Source: Pascua guehoae (Eukaryota > Basidiomycota > Tremellomycetes > Trichosporonales > Trichosporonaceae). Taken from it: a DNA stretch of 64,000 nt. Under the pieces are notes generated by a model. The model was not told the DNA's origin. It made no database searches and saw only the letters and a program-made list of their open reading frames with translations. This document shows, one piece after another, positions 10,149-21,343 of the stretch. Each line of letters opens with the position of its first letter. Within the stretch, counting starts at the first letter, position 1. The stretch covers positions 870,646 through 934,645 of the forward strand of contig BCJX01000016.1 in NCBI GenBank assembly GCA_001600415.1. Direction: 5' to 3'. The position numbers and the translations under genes were made by a program.

Positions 10149-13100
10149 ATGGCCGACGTTTCACCCGTATTCACAACTACAGCGCTTCCGTCGACTATGC
10201 AGACTGGAAGCGCTGGGCCCCGGAGTCGGAGCCGGAGTGCGGCAACGCGTCGCGCAAGCCGCAGCCGCAGCCAAATTCGAACTACGCACCGTACCCAGCC
10301 TCGACTTGCTACCCAGAGCCGTCACCGCCCGGCAGCCGATCGCATCCAAGTGATGGTCGTTGGCCTTGGGATGGTGGGAATAGGTGAGTATCGCAACTCG
10401 GGAAAGTGACATGGCTGACCCTCTCAGCCTTCATCGAGAAGCTCCTCACCCTTGACGTTGCGGAAAAGTACTTTGTCCGTACCTGCGGAGAAGAACCCAT
10501 GCTCGCCTACAATCGAGTCGGCTTGACAGAGTACTTTCAGCACCGCAACGTGGAGGATCTCTACCTCAACGACGTGTCGTGGTACGCCAAGCAGCACAAG
10601 GAGCACTTTGCGTTCCACATTGGCGAGCAGGTGAGCCCCCCGTGTTCACGTCTCTAAATCCCGCCTTGGTGCTGACCAAGCAGGTGACTTGGATTGACAA
10701 GGACGCCAAGATTGTTCACACCTCCAAGGGCAACCAGTTCCGCTACGACATTCTCGTCATGGCCACGGGGTCGATTGCAGAGGTCCCTCCCTACGTCTCG
10801 GAGACTCAAGCCAAGAACACGGACGGCATCTTTGTGTACCGGAGCATTGCCGACCTCGAGGGCATTATCAAGTACGCCGACAAGCCCGAGGTCACGAGCG
10901 CGTCGGTCGTCGGTGGTGGCCTGCTTGGCCTCGAGGCCGCAAAGGCCGTATACGACATGCCTGGCGTTCCCGATGTCGACATTATGATTCGCCAAGACTA
11001 CCCTCTGAACCGCCAGCTGGATGCGCCTGCGGGCGAGCTCGTGCTGCGCAAGATTGAAGACCTGGGCGTCGCAGTCAACACGCGCTGCGTGCCCAAGGGC
11101 ATTGCCACAAAGAAGGCAAGTGATGGCCGCGACGTGTTTGAGGGGTTCGACATGGGTGCCGACAAGCCAACAAAGAAGTCGGACATGGTCATCTTTGCCA
11201 TTGGCATCAAGCCTCGTGACGACCTCGCACGGGCGACTGGTATCGAGTGCCACAAGCGCGGTGGTATCGTCGTCGACGACAACCTCAAGACGAGCGTGGA
11301 CGGCATCTATGCCATTGGCGAATGCGCCAGCTGGCGCGGCAACTTTTACGGCCTCATCGCGCCCGGTGTCGAGATGGCCGACATTCTCTCGTTCAACCTC
11401 ACCCAGACGGAGGGTGTTGGTGCCCACAAGGGGCGCAAGATGAACCCGCCCGACCTCTCGACACGCCTCAAGCTCATGGGCGTCGACGTTGCCTCCTTTG
11501 GTGACTATTTTGCCGACACTCGTGTGTCAGCACCCACCATTCCCGAACACACCGCCAACGGCCCGGCCCTCGGCGAAGTCGCGGTCATGCAGCCCAAGCC
11601 CAGTCGGATGCACCTCAAGGCGGAGAACGGCCCGATCAAGTGTCTCACCTACCACGACCCGTTTTCGGCCACGTACAAAAAGTACATCTTTAGCGCGGAC
11701 GGAAAGCACTTGCTGGGCGGCATGATGATTGGCGACGTGGGCGACTTTACAAAGGTGGTCGCCATCACCAAGAAGAAGAAGGCCCTCGATGTTCCTCCGT
11801 CGCAATTTATCCTCGGCGCCAAGAAGGAGGGCGAAGACAACGGTGACGACCTGGATGACGACGCGGTTGTCTGCTCGTGCCACGTGAGTTTATGACAAAG
11901 TACACTGTTGGAGTCCGGGCTGACCAGGACCAGAATGTCACAAAGGGCGCAATCGGTGCATGTGTCAAGGAGGGTCTCACCGATATCGGCCAGGTCAAGG
12001 CCAAGACCAAGGCCGGGTCGGGATGTGGTGGCTGTGTGCCCCTCGTGACTGCCATTTTCAAGAACGAAATGAAGAAGGCGGGCCACGCGCTCAACAACAA
12101 GTGAGTTAAACGTGTTGAGGGACGTCAACTAACAAGTCCAGCCTCTGCATTCACTTTAAGATGAGCCGCCAGGACCTGCTGCAGGTGGTCAAGGTCAAGC
12201 GCCTACGCGACTTCCGCAGCATCATGGACACCGTTGGCGCTGGACCCAACGCGCTCGGCTGCGAGATTTGCAAGCCCGCGATTGCGAGCATTCTCGCCTC
12301 GACATTCAACGAGCACGTTATGAAGCCAGAGCACCACGGCCTGCAGGACACAAACGACCGCTTCATGGCCAACATCCAGCGCAACGGCACTTTTTCGGTC
12401 GTGCCCCGTATCCCCGGCGGTGAGGTGCAGCCCGCCCAGCTCATCGCGATTGGTAAAATCGCCACCGAGTTTGGCCTCTACACCAAGATTACCGGCGGCC
12501 AGCGTATCGACATGTTTGGTGCCCAAAAGCCCGACCTGCCGCTCATCTGGGAGAAGCTACACGCCGTCGGCCTCGAGAGTGGGCAAGCGTACGGCAAGTC
12601 GCTGCGTACCGTCAAATCGTGTGTCGGCACGACGTGGTGCCGCTTTGGTGTCGGAGACTCGGTTGGTCTCGCCATCGACCTCGAGAACCGGTACCGCGGT
12701 GTCCGTGCCCCGCACAAGTTCAAAGGTGGTGTGTCGGGCTGTGTGCGCGAGTGTGCCGAAGCACAGTCCAAGGACTTTGGTCTCATCGCCACCGACAAGG
12801 GCTGGAACAGTGAGTATTTTTGAGCCCCATGGACCCACTAGCTAACTTTTCCAGTCTTCATCGGTGGCAACGGCGGTGCCAACCCTCGGCACGCGTGGCT
12901 CTTTGCGCAGGACGTACCCCCCAGCAAGGTCATTCGCATCCTCGATCGGTACATCATGTTCTACATTCGCACTGCCGATCGCCTCGTCCGCACAGCCCCT
13001 TGGGTTGACTCGTTTGAGGGCGGCATCGAAAAGCTCCGTCGCATCCTCCTCGACGACGAGCTCGGCATCTGCGCCGACCTCGAGGCTGAGATGGCCTACC

Positions 13101-13849
13101 TCGTGAGCTCGTACGAGGACGAGTGGAAGAAGGCCGTTCAGGACCCCGAACTCCGCAAGCAGTTCCGTCAGTTTGTCAACACGGATGAGCGCAAGCCCGC
13201 TATTGAAATTATCGAAGAGCGCGGGCAAAACCGTGCCGCCGACTGGCCCAAAGAGTTCCCGCCACATAAGTTTGACCCCTCGGCGCTGCCCACGCCTCGC
13301 GACCAGTGGAATTGGGTCCCGCTCGCGACTGTCGACGACCTGCAGCCGACAGACAAGAACACTTCGTCGGCGGCCGTGCGGTACGGGCAGGACAGCCAGC
13401 TCGCCATCTTCCACGTCCCCAACCGGGGTTACTATGCGACACAGCAAATGTGCCCCCACAAGCGTGCGTTCGTGCTCGACCACGGCATTGTCGGCGACGA
13501 CGCCAACGGCAACCTGTACGTTTCGTGCCCGCTGCACAAGCGCAACTTCCGCCTCGACAATGGCGACTGCACAAACGACGACGAGTACAAGGTCCTTACT
13601 TTTGACGTCAAGGAGGGTCCCAACCGCGAGCTGCTCGTCAAGCTGCCACCCGAGGACGAGCTCGACGCTCTCATTGGCACGTCAAAGTGGATGGTCCGCA
13701 AGGCTACAGCCGAGGCCCTCGGTCGTGCGCCCGCCACCAAGATTGAGATTGTCGACCCCATTGCCAAGGAGGAGGTCCAAGGTGGAGCTGAAGGTGGCGA
13801 CCATGGCGGGTGCGGAGGTGGCTGTGGCAGCAGCAAACTCGAATGGTAG
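10149..13849 (+). CDS. niiA: Assimilatory NAD(P)H nitrite reductase (1157 aa)
   Basis: Reduces nitrite to ammonium in the cytosol. Exons 10149-10383, 10428-10630, 10684-11883, 11928-12100, 12142-12809 and 12855-13849 sum to 1158 codons. In order: FAD/NAD(P)H dehydrogenase half starting VMVVGLGMVGIAFIEKLL with CGEEPMLAYNRVGLTEY; a second nucleotide fold VVGGGLLGLEAAK; BFD-like [2Fe-2S] site CSCH...CGGC; ferredoxin-like region; siroheme/[4Fe-4S] cysteines CVGTTWC and CVREC; and a C-terminal Rieske-type domain CPHK...CPLHK. All cofactor cysteines are present and length matches fungal NiiA (about 1100). The start at 10149 precedes a basic, Ser/Arg-rich 60-residue leader of uncertain role. The Gly/Cys tail (GGCGGGCGSS) is unusual. 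Probably nitrite-induced and ammonium-repressed. Confidence 0.96.
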
Positions 13850-14109
13850 AGAACCGCTAATTTGGGATACACGTGTTGGTAGAGAGTAGCGATTGGTCAC
13901 ATGTCGCAATGGCCTAGGTATTCGGTAGCGCACACGGTTAAATCGATAGAATGTATATCATGAACAACAGTTTCAAGGTAGCAGTGTGTACAGAACACGT
14001 TGCAGTGAAAGCTGCGGCGCAAACGGCCAAGCGGAGATGCCCCGCGGCGTTGCAAGGTGGGACGACATTGCAATGTCGCGATCAAGCAACTTGTCCAGTG
14101 CAAGTACTG

Positions 14110-14314
14110 TACAAGTGTCCGATAGGACATGAGACTACCGCATTAAGCTCTGGTACGCACACGACATCGTGCGTACACAGGACGGCGAGCAGGATGCAAC
14201 AAGCAGGAAACATCAGTGTGTCCACTTGCCACGCCATTGCATTGGTCTAGAGAGTGTGCATGGGCAACTTTGAGCTCAAAGAGCCAGTCTCCACACTTTC
14301 CGGACGCACCTGTA
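14110..14314 (+). mobile_element. TA-flanked MITE copy a (Tc1/mariner-like ends)
   Basis: Starts TACAAGTGTCCGATAGGACA, ends CTTTCCGGACGCACCTGTA. Internal landmarks shared with three other copies: GGATGCAACAAGCAGG, CACTTGCCACGCCATTGC and TTGGTCTAGAGAGTG. About 205 bp with TA at both ends; no coding capacity, so non-autonomous. Confidence 0.75.
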
Positions 14315-14732
14315 GCGGTGGGAGGGAAGATCCTGACATCAGCGCACCCCACACCGTGCGTCAGCATTAGATGCATGATCAATAATAATGGGTCTTGTGC
14401 ATCTCACCAACATCTGTACGCTGGTTGGTGCACGCCCATCACCGATAGTGCCGAATTCCGAGTGGATGTGGCGGAACGGGTGGCGGTTGGTGGGCCGGTT
14501 GGCTGACGAAACCCAGCAACCACTTGATAAGATTGATAGCGCGTCAAAACGTGTGCAGAGGGCGTCACCACGACGTCCAAACGCCCGGCGGAGGCGGATG
14601 TCCGCGTCGTAAGCCTACAAAAGTCCGAGGAGCGGACTGTTCTATCAGTACCAGCTGGCCACTAACTCATTACAGTGGGCCACCAGCGCCACTCTCGTGC
14701 CAAGGGATGTGGCGCTAAGACAAGTCTGCCAA

Positions 14733-14748
14733 CATGATAACAAGATAA
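14733..14748 (+). promoter_or_regulatory. GATA motifs before the siroheme gene
   Basis: ATGATAACAAGATAAGG carries two direct GATA cores 10 bp apart, about 130 bp before the ATG at 14872. Suggests shared nitrogen control with the nitrite genes; inference from motif and context only. Confidence 0.4.
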
Positions 14749-14871
14749 GGCAAGATCTTGCATCCTCCATCGCCATCGCATCTCTTCCAGTTGGAGTGTA
14801 GACATAACTCCTACTTACGATGCATGCTGTTTGCGCATGGAGACCGAATTGCCATCCAACACTTACTCATC

Positions 14872-16704
14872 ATGACGGTTGCAACCCTCTCGCCATCATC
14901 AGAGCCCCCCAGGCTCTCCGCGTACCCGATACCCATCGGCGGCGCGGCCTTGCCGCTGACGTTCCACCCGCGAGGTCTTCCCATCCTGGTCGTCGGCTCG
15001 AACCGTCTCGCCGCAACTCGCGTTTTTACATTTCTCGAGGCTGACGCTGATGTCCTTGTCGCGTCGCACAAGCCACTGCGTTCGCTGCCCGACGAGATTC
15101 AGTGGCGCGTTCAACATGGCCAGATCCGCTACGAGCAACTGTTGGCCCACACGGTGGACGACTGGGCTGCGTACATTGCGTCGCGGCGCATCGCTCTCAT
15201 CTGCGTCACAGACACGCTCATCGGATCGGAGACACGAACTGCCGCTGCGCTCGACACTGCGAGCGCAATCCACGCCGCGGCGACAAAGTTGCGCATCCCT
15301 CTCAACGTTGCCGATCACCCAACGTTGAGCACATACTCGTTCCCATCCGCGCACCGTTTCGTTGGTGTCGATGGCCCGTCAAACCTCCAGGTTGCTGTAT
15401 CGACCAACGGCCACGGTTGCCGTCTGGGTGGGAGGATACGTCGTGATATCGTTGCAAAGCTGCCAACCAACGTCGGACGGGCCGTGGACAATATCGGCAA
15501 ATTGCGTGCGAGGGCTAGGGCTCGTTCAGCCAGTCCAGTCGCAGCGATCTCGGACGAGGATTTCGCCGCGGTACCTCTCAACGCATCCGTGGGACGGCGT
15601 GCTCCCGCAGACAACGGCGACGAGGAGCAGCAAATGCGTCGGATGCGATGGGTGCAGCAAATGAGCGAGTACTACTCGTACGACGCCCTGGCCCGGATGG
15701 ACGAGGCTCAAATGGACGCCATGCTGGTGGCGGACGCCACTGTTCAGGATCCGTCTTCTTCTGCCACCACCGAGGCCGCACATTCCGCCACCGTCCTCCC
15801 GCACCACGACCACGCTTCGCATCGCGGCCGCATCTTGCTCGTTGGCGCTGGACCAGGTCACCCGGGCTTGCTCACGGTTGCTGCTCGGCAGGCGCTCGAG
15901 AGTGCCACCCTCGTCATCAGCGACAAGCTCGTTCCGGCCGAGATTACCGCCCTCATCCCCAAGAGCACCAAGCTCGTCGTCGCGCGAAAGTTTCCCGGAA
16001 ACGCAGACGGTGCCCAGGCCGAGTTGGTGCGCCTCGCTCTGGCCGGCGCACAGGCGGGTGAGGTCGTCGTTCGCTTGAAGCAAGGAGACCCGTTTGTGTA
16101 CGGTCGCGGTGGCGAAGAGGTCGTCTACTTTCGGCGACACGGTTTTGAGGCCACTGTCGTTCCCGGTCTCAGCTCGGCGATGGCCGGGCCGCTCATGCTG
16201 GGCATCCCGGTCACGCAGCGCGGCGTGGCCGACAGCTTGGTACTGTGCACCGGCGTGGGGAGGGGAGAGAGGAGCGTGAGGTTGCCCGGGTACGTCAAGA
16301 GTCGGACAGTCGCAATCCTCATGGGCGTTGCTCGTCTAGAGGCCGTCGTCGCGTGCTTGACCTCAGCCGATGGCAGCAAGTGCGCCGAGGGACGAAACGG
16401 GCCGCGGTATCCCTCTCATCTCCCCGTCGCCATCCTCGAGCGTGCGTCATGCCCCGACCAGCGGGTCATTCTCAGCACATTGAGGGATATCACGTCTGCT
16501 GTCAAGCAGTTCGATCAACGTCCGCCCGGTATGATTCTCGTCGGTTGGGCGGCCATGTGCCTGGAGGGCTCTGGGAGGTTGGACATTCTTGATAGTAGCT
16601 CGGACCACACTGAAGAGGCACTCGTCACCGAGTGGCTTGGTGGCAAGGCGTGGAAAACCCGCGAGGGACTTTCCGAGCAGTGGAAGTGGTTCGCTTCGGC
16701 TTAA
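14872..16704 (+). CDS. MET1: Uroporphyrinogen-III C-methyltransferase (Met1-like siroheme synthase), intronless
   Basis: Makes precorrin-2, the precursor of siroheme used by nitrite and sulfite reductases. The N-terminal third (LPILVVGSNRLAATRVFTFL) is a precorrin-2 dehydrogenase-like Rossmann fold as in CysG/Met8. The C-terminal half is the SAM-dependent tetrapyrrole methylase: VGAGPGHPGLLTVAARQAL (SAM loop), SDKLVPAEI, VRLKQGDPFVYGRGGEE and VVPGLSSAMAGPLMLGIPVT, all classical CobA/SUMT signatures. The frame is open further upstream, but the first good ATG for this domain order is 14872 (MTVATLSPSSEP), giving 610 aa; an ATG at 14824 is possible. Placed directly after nitrite reductase on the same strand, it supplies that enzyme's cofactor. 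Confidence 0.92.
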   Translation: MTVATLSPSSEPPRLSAYPIPIGGAALPLTFHPRGLPILVVGSNRLAATRVFTFLEADADVLVASHKPLRSLPDEIQWRVQHGQIRYEQLLAHTVDDWAAYIASRRIALICVTDTLIGSETRTAAALDTASAIHAAATKLRIPLNVADHPTLSTYSFPSAHRFVGVDGPSNLQVAVSTNGHGCRLGGRIRRDIVAKLPTNVGRAVDNIGKLRARARARSASPVAAISDEDFAAVPLNASVGRRAPADNGDEEQQMRRMRWVQQMSEYYSYDALARMDEAQMDAMLVADATVQDPSSSATTEAAHSATVLPHHDHASHRGRILLVGAGPGHPGLLTVAARQALESATLVISDKLVPAEITALIPKSTKLVVARKFPGNADGAQAELVRLALAGAQAGEVVVRLKQGDPFVYGRGGEEVVYFRRHGFEATVVPGLSSAMAGPLMLGIPVTQRGVADSLVLCTGVGRGERSVRLPGYVKSRTVAILMGVARLEAVVACLTSADGSKCAEGRNGPRYPSHLPVAILERASCPDQRVILSTLRDITSAVKQFDQRPPGMILVGWAAMCLEGSGRLDILDSSSDHTEEALVTEWLGGKAWKTREGLSEQWKWFASA

Positions 16705-17819
16705 ACATGGTTTGTTTAGCACTGCGCTACACAGTTGTAATGTAATCTTCCATTCATCTTGTGGTGGGCTAGAGCACTTTGGTGGTGCAGAAGCGTCAAG
16801 GCTACGACTGACTGTGGCGAAGGGTCAGGGTCTCCCGAAGCCGTAACGTCCCTGCCAAACTCCGCGCCAGTAATGACTGCATCATGACAGCAGCCACCAC
16901 CATCTCACTTCACTCATGGCTACATCAGCCTGACCGCAATATATGACCGCGCATGCCAGGTCTCGGCATGTTCGGCCATTCGGGTCCTCGGTTTCGTCGC
17001 CTGTGATACCTGGCTTCGCTACGCTACGCACAGGGGCTCTTGTTCAACAGCTTCCGTCGATTTAGCAATATTGAACACCCTTTCATGCCAAGTGTTGTCG
17101 GGTCTGGAGGAGAAGGGGGTGTGCACCCGTGTTCGACCCTGTTTGCGATCCACAAGTAGACAGTGCTGCTCGGGACGCAACAGCTTCACCGTGCGTCCTT
17201 ATCCCGTTATAGCTATCGGGCGGGTCACGTTCTGAGAATTAAGGATGCAGAGTACTAGTGAGACGAGGGGCGCCAGAAAAGAGCCATGCGAGATACCCTT
17301 CAGGGTTTGGAAGCGGGAGGGCGGAAGACGACCGAGGTTGTGTTTTGGCTTCCAGCTGCAATCGACAGGAGGCGCTTTGGGGCTTGACTGAAGAAGGTAC
17401 GCAGCAATGCGACCCCGTTGCGTTATCGATTGCATCGCAGGCACCGATTGCCGGCATTGTGGCGTAAGTGGCTTCCAATGAATGCACAAACTCGTATAGA
17501 GCGTGACACTGTTTAGCGGGGCGGCTCAGAGTCACTACCCCCCCCCTCCGTAAAGGCAGCACTTTGCAGCAAGCCATTCCGAGAAAAGGGTCTGTAGTGA
17601 ACTATTAATGTTTCTGTGTTACACTGGTCTGGCCCCGGTTTGGAATCTGCTCTGCAGTTGAACGGAAGCGCAGAGGCTTAACGCGTCTTCTGCCCCAAGC
17701 TAGTGTTATGGAAGCATCCACACTAGCGCTACTGTGAGACAATTGGGTACGATGGCCGACCGGTATCAGAGCAAGCGTAGGTCGAAGGATCAAAGTTGAG
17801 CGTTACGCAGGATACAAGT
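16705..17819. other. Intergenic region
   Basis: I see nothing coding. A short C-run (ACCCCCCCCTCCG) lies near 17538. Contains the 3' flank of the Met1 gene and the presumed promoter of the thioredoxin-fold gene. Confidence 0.4.
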
Positions 17820-19604
17820 ATGCTGTGTGGTGCAAGATGTATTCCCCCTCCCAACTCTGGTTTGTCAGCCATGCCCGTGATGCCCAGCAACGAACAAAGT
17901 GGCGAACGACCACCTCGACTCGTCACCACTGGGCTCCGCTCGTCACCGAGGGCTGTTTGCGTCGACGCGACCGACGACAACCCACTCATGACTCCTCAAT
18001 CAGCAGATGTGATCCGCTCGGCGGACGACCAACGCCAGGAAGAACTGGCTGCCCGTCCCACGCCTCTGGCGCGAAGGAGCAGCGATCTCGACTACGAACC
18101 CGACGCCCCACGCAGTATCCGAACATCACACTCGTCCTCCTCATCGACGCCAACGTCGTCGCCACCAGATCGTTCCATCCTGCTCCCGCAGCTTCCCGAG
18201 CTTACTCGCTCCACATCCACCGTCGATCCCTCATCCGCACAGCACTTGCCTCGTACCCCGACAAGTACGACAGGCCCCAGCATCTTGCCACGGTCATCGT
18301 CATTGCCATCGTCGGTGCAACGGGGTGGGAGCGGCGAGTTTGAGGACAAATGGCGGACTCGAGACGGACATGTTCACAGCCGCCCAAGCAGTCATCGCAG
18401 CAGACACTCTGTCTCGGGTAGCACAATCGACGCCACAATTGAGCGTGTCGACAGCTTGGCGGCGGATGACGCGTCAGAATGGGAGGACATTGTCGACGAC
18501 GAGGACGCCAATGTGAACCCTCCACCAGATGCCAACGCCCCACCAGCGTGGACGTACGAAATGCCCACGCGGAGCATGGTACGCGACGCGGCCGAGGTTA
18601 CCATCACGGACGAGTGGGGCGAGGCAATCCCGTTTGGAGACCTGCTTCCGGGCTCTGCAGCACATTTGTGTGCCAGTAACGATGGAGAAGCACCATCGCG
18701 GCTCGTCGTCTTCTTTATCGGGCACTGGTGGTGCGGCCTCTGCCACGACTATGCCCTTGCATCGGTTGCAAAGCTGTCACCAGCCGCGCTCATCCGCGAC
18801 GGCGTCCAGGTCATCCTCGTGTCGAGCGGCTCGTGGAAGGTGATTGCAAAGTATCGCGCCATGTTTCACGTTCCCTATCCCGTGTATGTCGACAAGGGGA
18901 CACGCCTGTTTCGCGCGCTCGGCATGCGCCAAGCAACGCCGAATCCCATTGTCGAGGCGAGGCTCAAGAATCGGCCAAGCTACCACCGACACATGTTTTT
19001 ACGCCAGATGGTCACTGGTATGGTGGTGCGTCTTTCGTTGTGATTGCTGGAGCCGGGGGCGGGGGTTGGGGTAGGGGCGATGGGGAGGAGGGGGTGAGGC
19101 CTGACGCCTCACGTAGTGTGACTCTCTGTCGCCGCCGTAAGGCTACCTGCACCAAGCCCCCCAATACTAGCCCATCGCCCCCGGAAAGCAACATGCGTGC
19201 CCCAACGTTGTGCTGACCTCTGCAGACTGGCGTTTTCCGGCTCGGCGGCATCCAGTTCAAGAACCCGGGCAGCTTTACCCAGCTCGGTGGCGAGTTTGTC
19301 TTTTCGTCGGGGTTCAAGTGCGAGTTTGCACACAGGATGACAGGCCGCGGAGGTGAGTTGCTCTCTTTTGCACATTGATTGTGACTCACACAAAGACCAC
19401 TGCGAAGCGCCCGATGTGCTCCAGGCTGTGGGCGTCGACAGCGGGCTTGGCGCGCCGGTGTGTAATATGTCGGAGGGCAACGACAAGGAGAAGAACCAGT
19501 CGCTAAAGACGCGCTTACGACGCAACCGAGCGCGAAAACCGTCGTGGGGTGGTCAGTCTGGGGTTACAGCACACAAGCCTGTGGAGTATAATGTGGGGAT
19601 GTAA
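17820..19604 (+). CDS. Peroxiredoxin-like/thioredoxin-fold protein (AhpC-TSA_2 type) with long disordered N-terminus
   Basis: The first 230 residues are Ser/Pro/Arg-rich and look disordered. They are followed by a thioredoxin-like domain: RLVVFFIGHWWCGLCHDY with a CxxC-type centre (CGLC), GVQVILVSSGSWKVI and VPYPVYVDKGTRLFRALGM, matching fungal PRXL2/AAED1-like proteins. Introns: 19026-19225 (200 nt, holding a hairpin element) and a short one near 19353-19398. Last exon: APVCNMSEGNDKEKNQSL, then a basic tail and stop 19602-19604. The start is uncertain: ATGs at 17820, 17871 and 17880 are in frame. Probable redox role; no substrate known. Confidence 0.72.
19081..19190 (-). repeat. Hairpin/G-tract element copy 4, in an intron of the thioredoxin-fold gene
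   Basis: On the minus strand: a degenerate first hairpin, GGGCTAGTATTGGGGGGCTTG, GTAGCCTTACGGCGGCGAC, AGAGAGTCACACTACGTGAG and a G-rich end. Entirely inside intron 19026-19225, antisense to the gene. Confidence 0.7.
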
Positions 19605-19924
19605 ATCATGTCCACGTCGCCACGAAGCGCAAGAAGACTGTGGAGCTTTGTCACGGAACAACGTACGATCAACAGGTGGTCTGGTGGTCAGAACGCACAC
19701 GACACGACGGCAGTCATTGTCTTCAACGCTTCCCACAGACCACGTGACCTGTCTCACACGGCGCCCGGAGTCGGGGTACGCCGGTGCCCCGCACACGCAC
19801 TGCCAACCATGTCGGCCCATGGTAGCCGGGCAAGCCCATTGCTCGAGCTGCCACCCACGGACTCCTTTTATAACCACAGACACCATGTCACATCGACCTC
19901 ATCTCTCTCAAGCACTTCCACACC

Positions 19925-21343
19925 ATGTCCGCCACTGACATTACGATCCGCGTCTCCGGCGGCGAGCTGCGCGGCAGCGTCGACAAGGGTATTCGCCGTT
20001 TCCTGGCCATTCCGTACGCCGCCACACCCTTTGGCGAACACCGTTTCGAGCCTCCTCAGCCACCCCTCCCGTGGAGTGGCCAGCGCGACGCCACCGCGTT
20101 TGGCCCCACGGCGCCGCAGCGGCCCTACCCTGGACGCATTGGCAGCCTCTTGGACACTGTGGAGATTCCGGGCCAGGACATTCTCACGCTCAATGTGTGG
20201 ACCCCAGTCGAGGCGGCGGCAGCGCCGGTGGTCATGTGGATTCACGGTGGTGCGCTCGAGCACGGCACGTCGGCCATCAACGTCTACGATGGCACGGCCT
20301 TTGCGCGCGATGGCATCGTGTTCGTTAGCATCAACTATCGTCTCGGCACCGAAGGGTTCTCTGTCCTTGAAGGCGTCAAACTAAACCTGGGCCTCAGGGA
20401 CTGCGCCGCTGCTCTCAAGTGGGTCCACGACGAAATTGCGGCGTTTGGTGGCGACTCGAGCAAGATTACACTCATGGGCGAGTCGGCCGGCGGCATGATG
20501 GTGGCCGCTCTGCTCTCTCGACCCTCGAGCCGCCCTCTCGTCGCGCGCGCCATCATCCAAAGCGCGCCCCTCGAAGCCAAACCAACCCACGCCGCCGCCA
20601 AACCGACGCACGGCATCACAAAGGTCCTCGGCATCCCTGCTACGGGTGCTGCCTGGCGCGAAAAGACGCCCGAAGAGCTCCTCGAGGCACGTGCGCAGGC
20701 CATGAAAGGTTGGACTGCGCTGTCGCACAAGTTACTGTACACGCTCGCTCTCGATGAGGAAGTCACAGTCTCGCCACACAAGGCGCTCGCCGACATTGAC
20801 ATTCCGATTCTCATCGGCAGCAACACGGAAGAATACCGTCTCTGGCTTACCGCGGACCAAATCGCCTCGATCAGTTGGGTCAAACTCTTTATTGCACGGT
20901 TGGCGTTAGGTATCCCATTCGCAGCGTCCATGGCGGTGCGACGCGCGTTTCCGGGGTCGAACAGTGGCCAGATCCTGGGTCAGCTCATCACCGAGTTGAT
21001 GTTCCGCAAACCGGCAATTGGCGTCGCCCGGCAAAAGAAGGAATCGACATATGTGTACGAGTTTGCGTGGCAGTCGCAGCTCCACGACCTCGGTGCCGCC
21101 CACGCACTGGAGATCGGGTTCGCTTTCGACGCCCTCGCGGCCCCGGGCGCCATTAAGATGGGCGGCCAGGATACCCCTCAAAAACTCGCAGACGAAATGC
21201 ACGGGGCGTGGGTGCGCTTTATCCGCACGGGCGACCCCGGCTGGCCTGCTTTCGGCTCTGAGCAGGTTACACGTGTGTTTGACACGACTTCGGAGACGAC
21301 GACACTGCGTCGTGCCAGCGTCATTGATGCCATGGGTCACTGA
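19925..21343 (+). CDS. Type-B carboxylesterase, intronless, 472 aa
   Basis: An alpha/beta hydrolase of the carboxylesterase/lipase family. Shows FLAIPYAATPFGEHRFEPP (N-terminal B-esterase block), EDCLxLNVWTP-like QDILTLNVWTP, the oxyanion-hole IHGGALEHGTS, nucleophile elbow GESAGGMM (Ser about residue 186), SNTEEYRLWL (Glu) and a C-terminal AAHALEIGFAFDAL (His). No signal peptide, so probably cytosolic, unlike most secreted fungal lipases of this family. At 472 aa it is shorter than fungal lipases (about 540) and nearer bacterial esterases; with no intron, bacterial ancestry is possible. Natural substrate cannot be read from sequence. Confidence 0.92.
   Translation: MSATDITIRVSGGELRGSVDKGIRRFLAIPYAATPFGEHRFEPPQPPLPWSGQRDATAFGPTAPQRPYPGRIGSLLDTVEIPGQDILTLNVWTPVEAAAAPVVMWIHGGALEHGTSAINVYDGTAFARDGIVFVSINYRLGTEGFSVLEGVKLNLGLRDCAAALKWVHDEIAAFGGDSSKITLMGESAGGMMVAALLSRPSSRPLVARAIIQSAPLEAKPTHAAAKPTHGITKVLGIPATGAAWREKTPEELLEARAQAMKGWTALSHKLLYTLALDEEVTVSPHKALADIDIPILIGSNTEEYRLWLTADQIASISWVKLFIARLALGIPFAASMAVRRAFPGSNSGQILGQLITELMFRKPAIGVARQKKESTYVYEFAWQSQLHDLGAAHALEIGFAFDALAAPGAIKMGGQDTPQKLADEMHGAWVRFIRTGDPGWPAFGSEQVTRVFDTTSETTTLRRASVIDAMGH

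Larger units (their letters stand above)
13850..14871. other. Intergenic region with a MITE, upstream of the Met1 gene
   Basis: Contains one MITE copy (14110-14314) and, just before the Met1 gene, GATAA and GATAAG motifs near 14735-14748. No other gene seen. Confidence 0.5.

Noticed and set aside
10654..11427. 257-codon minus-strand open frame
   Set aside because: Antisense shadow of nitrite reductase, whose domains are intact on the plus strand.
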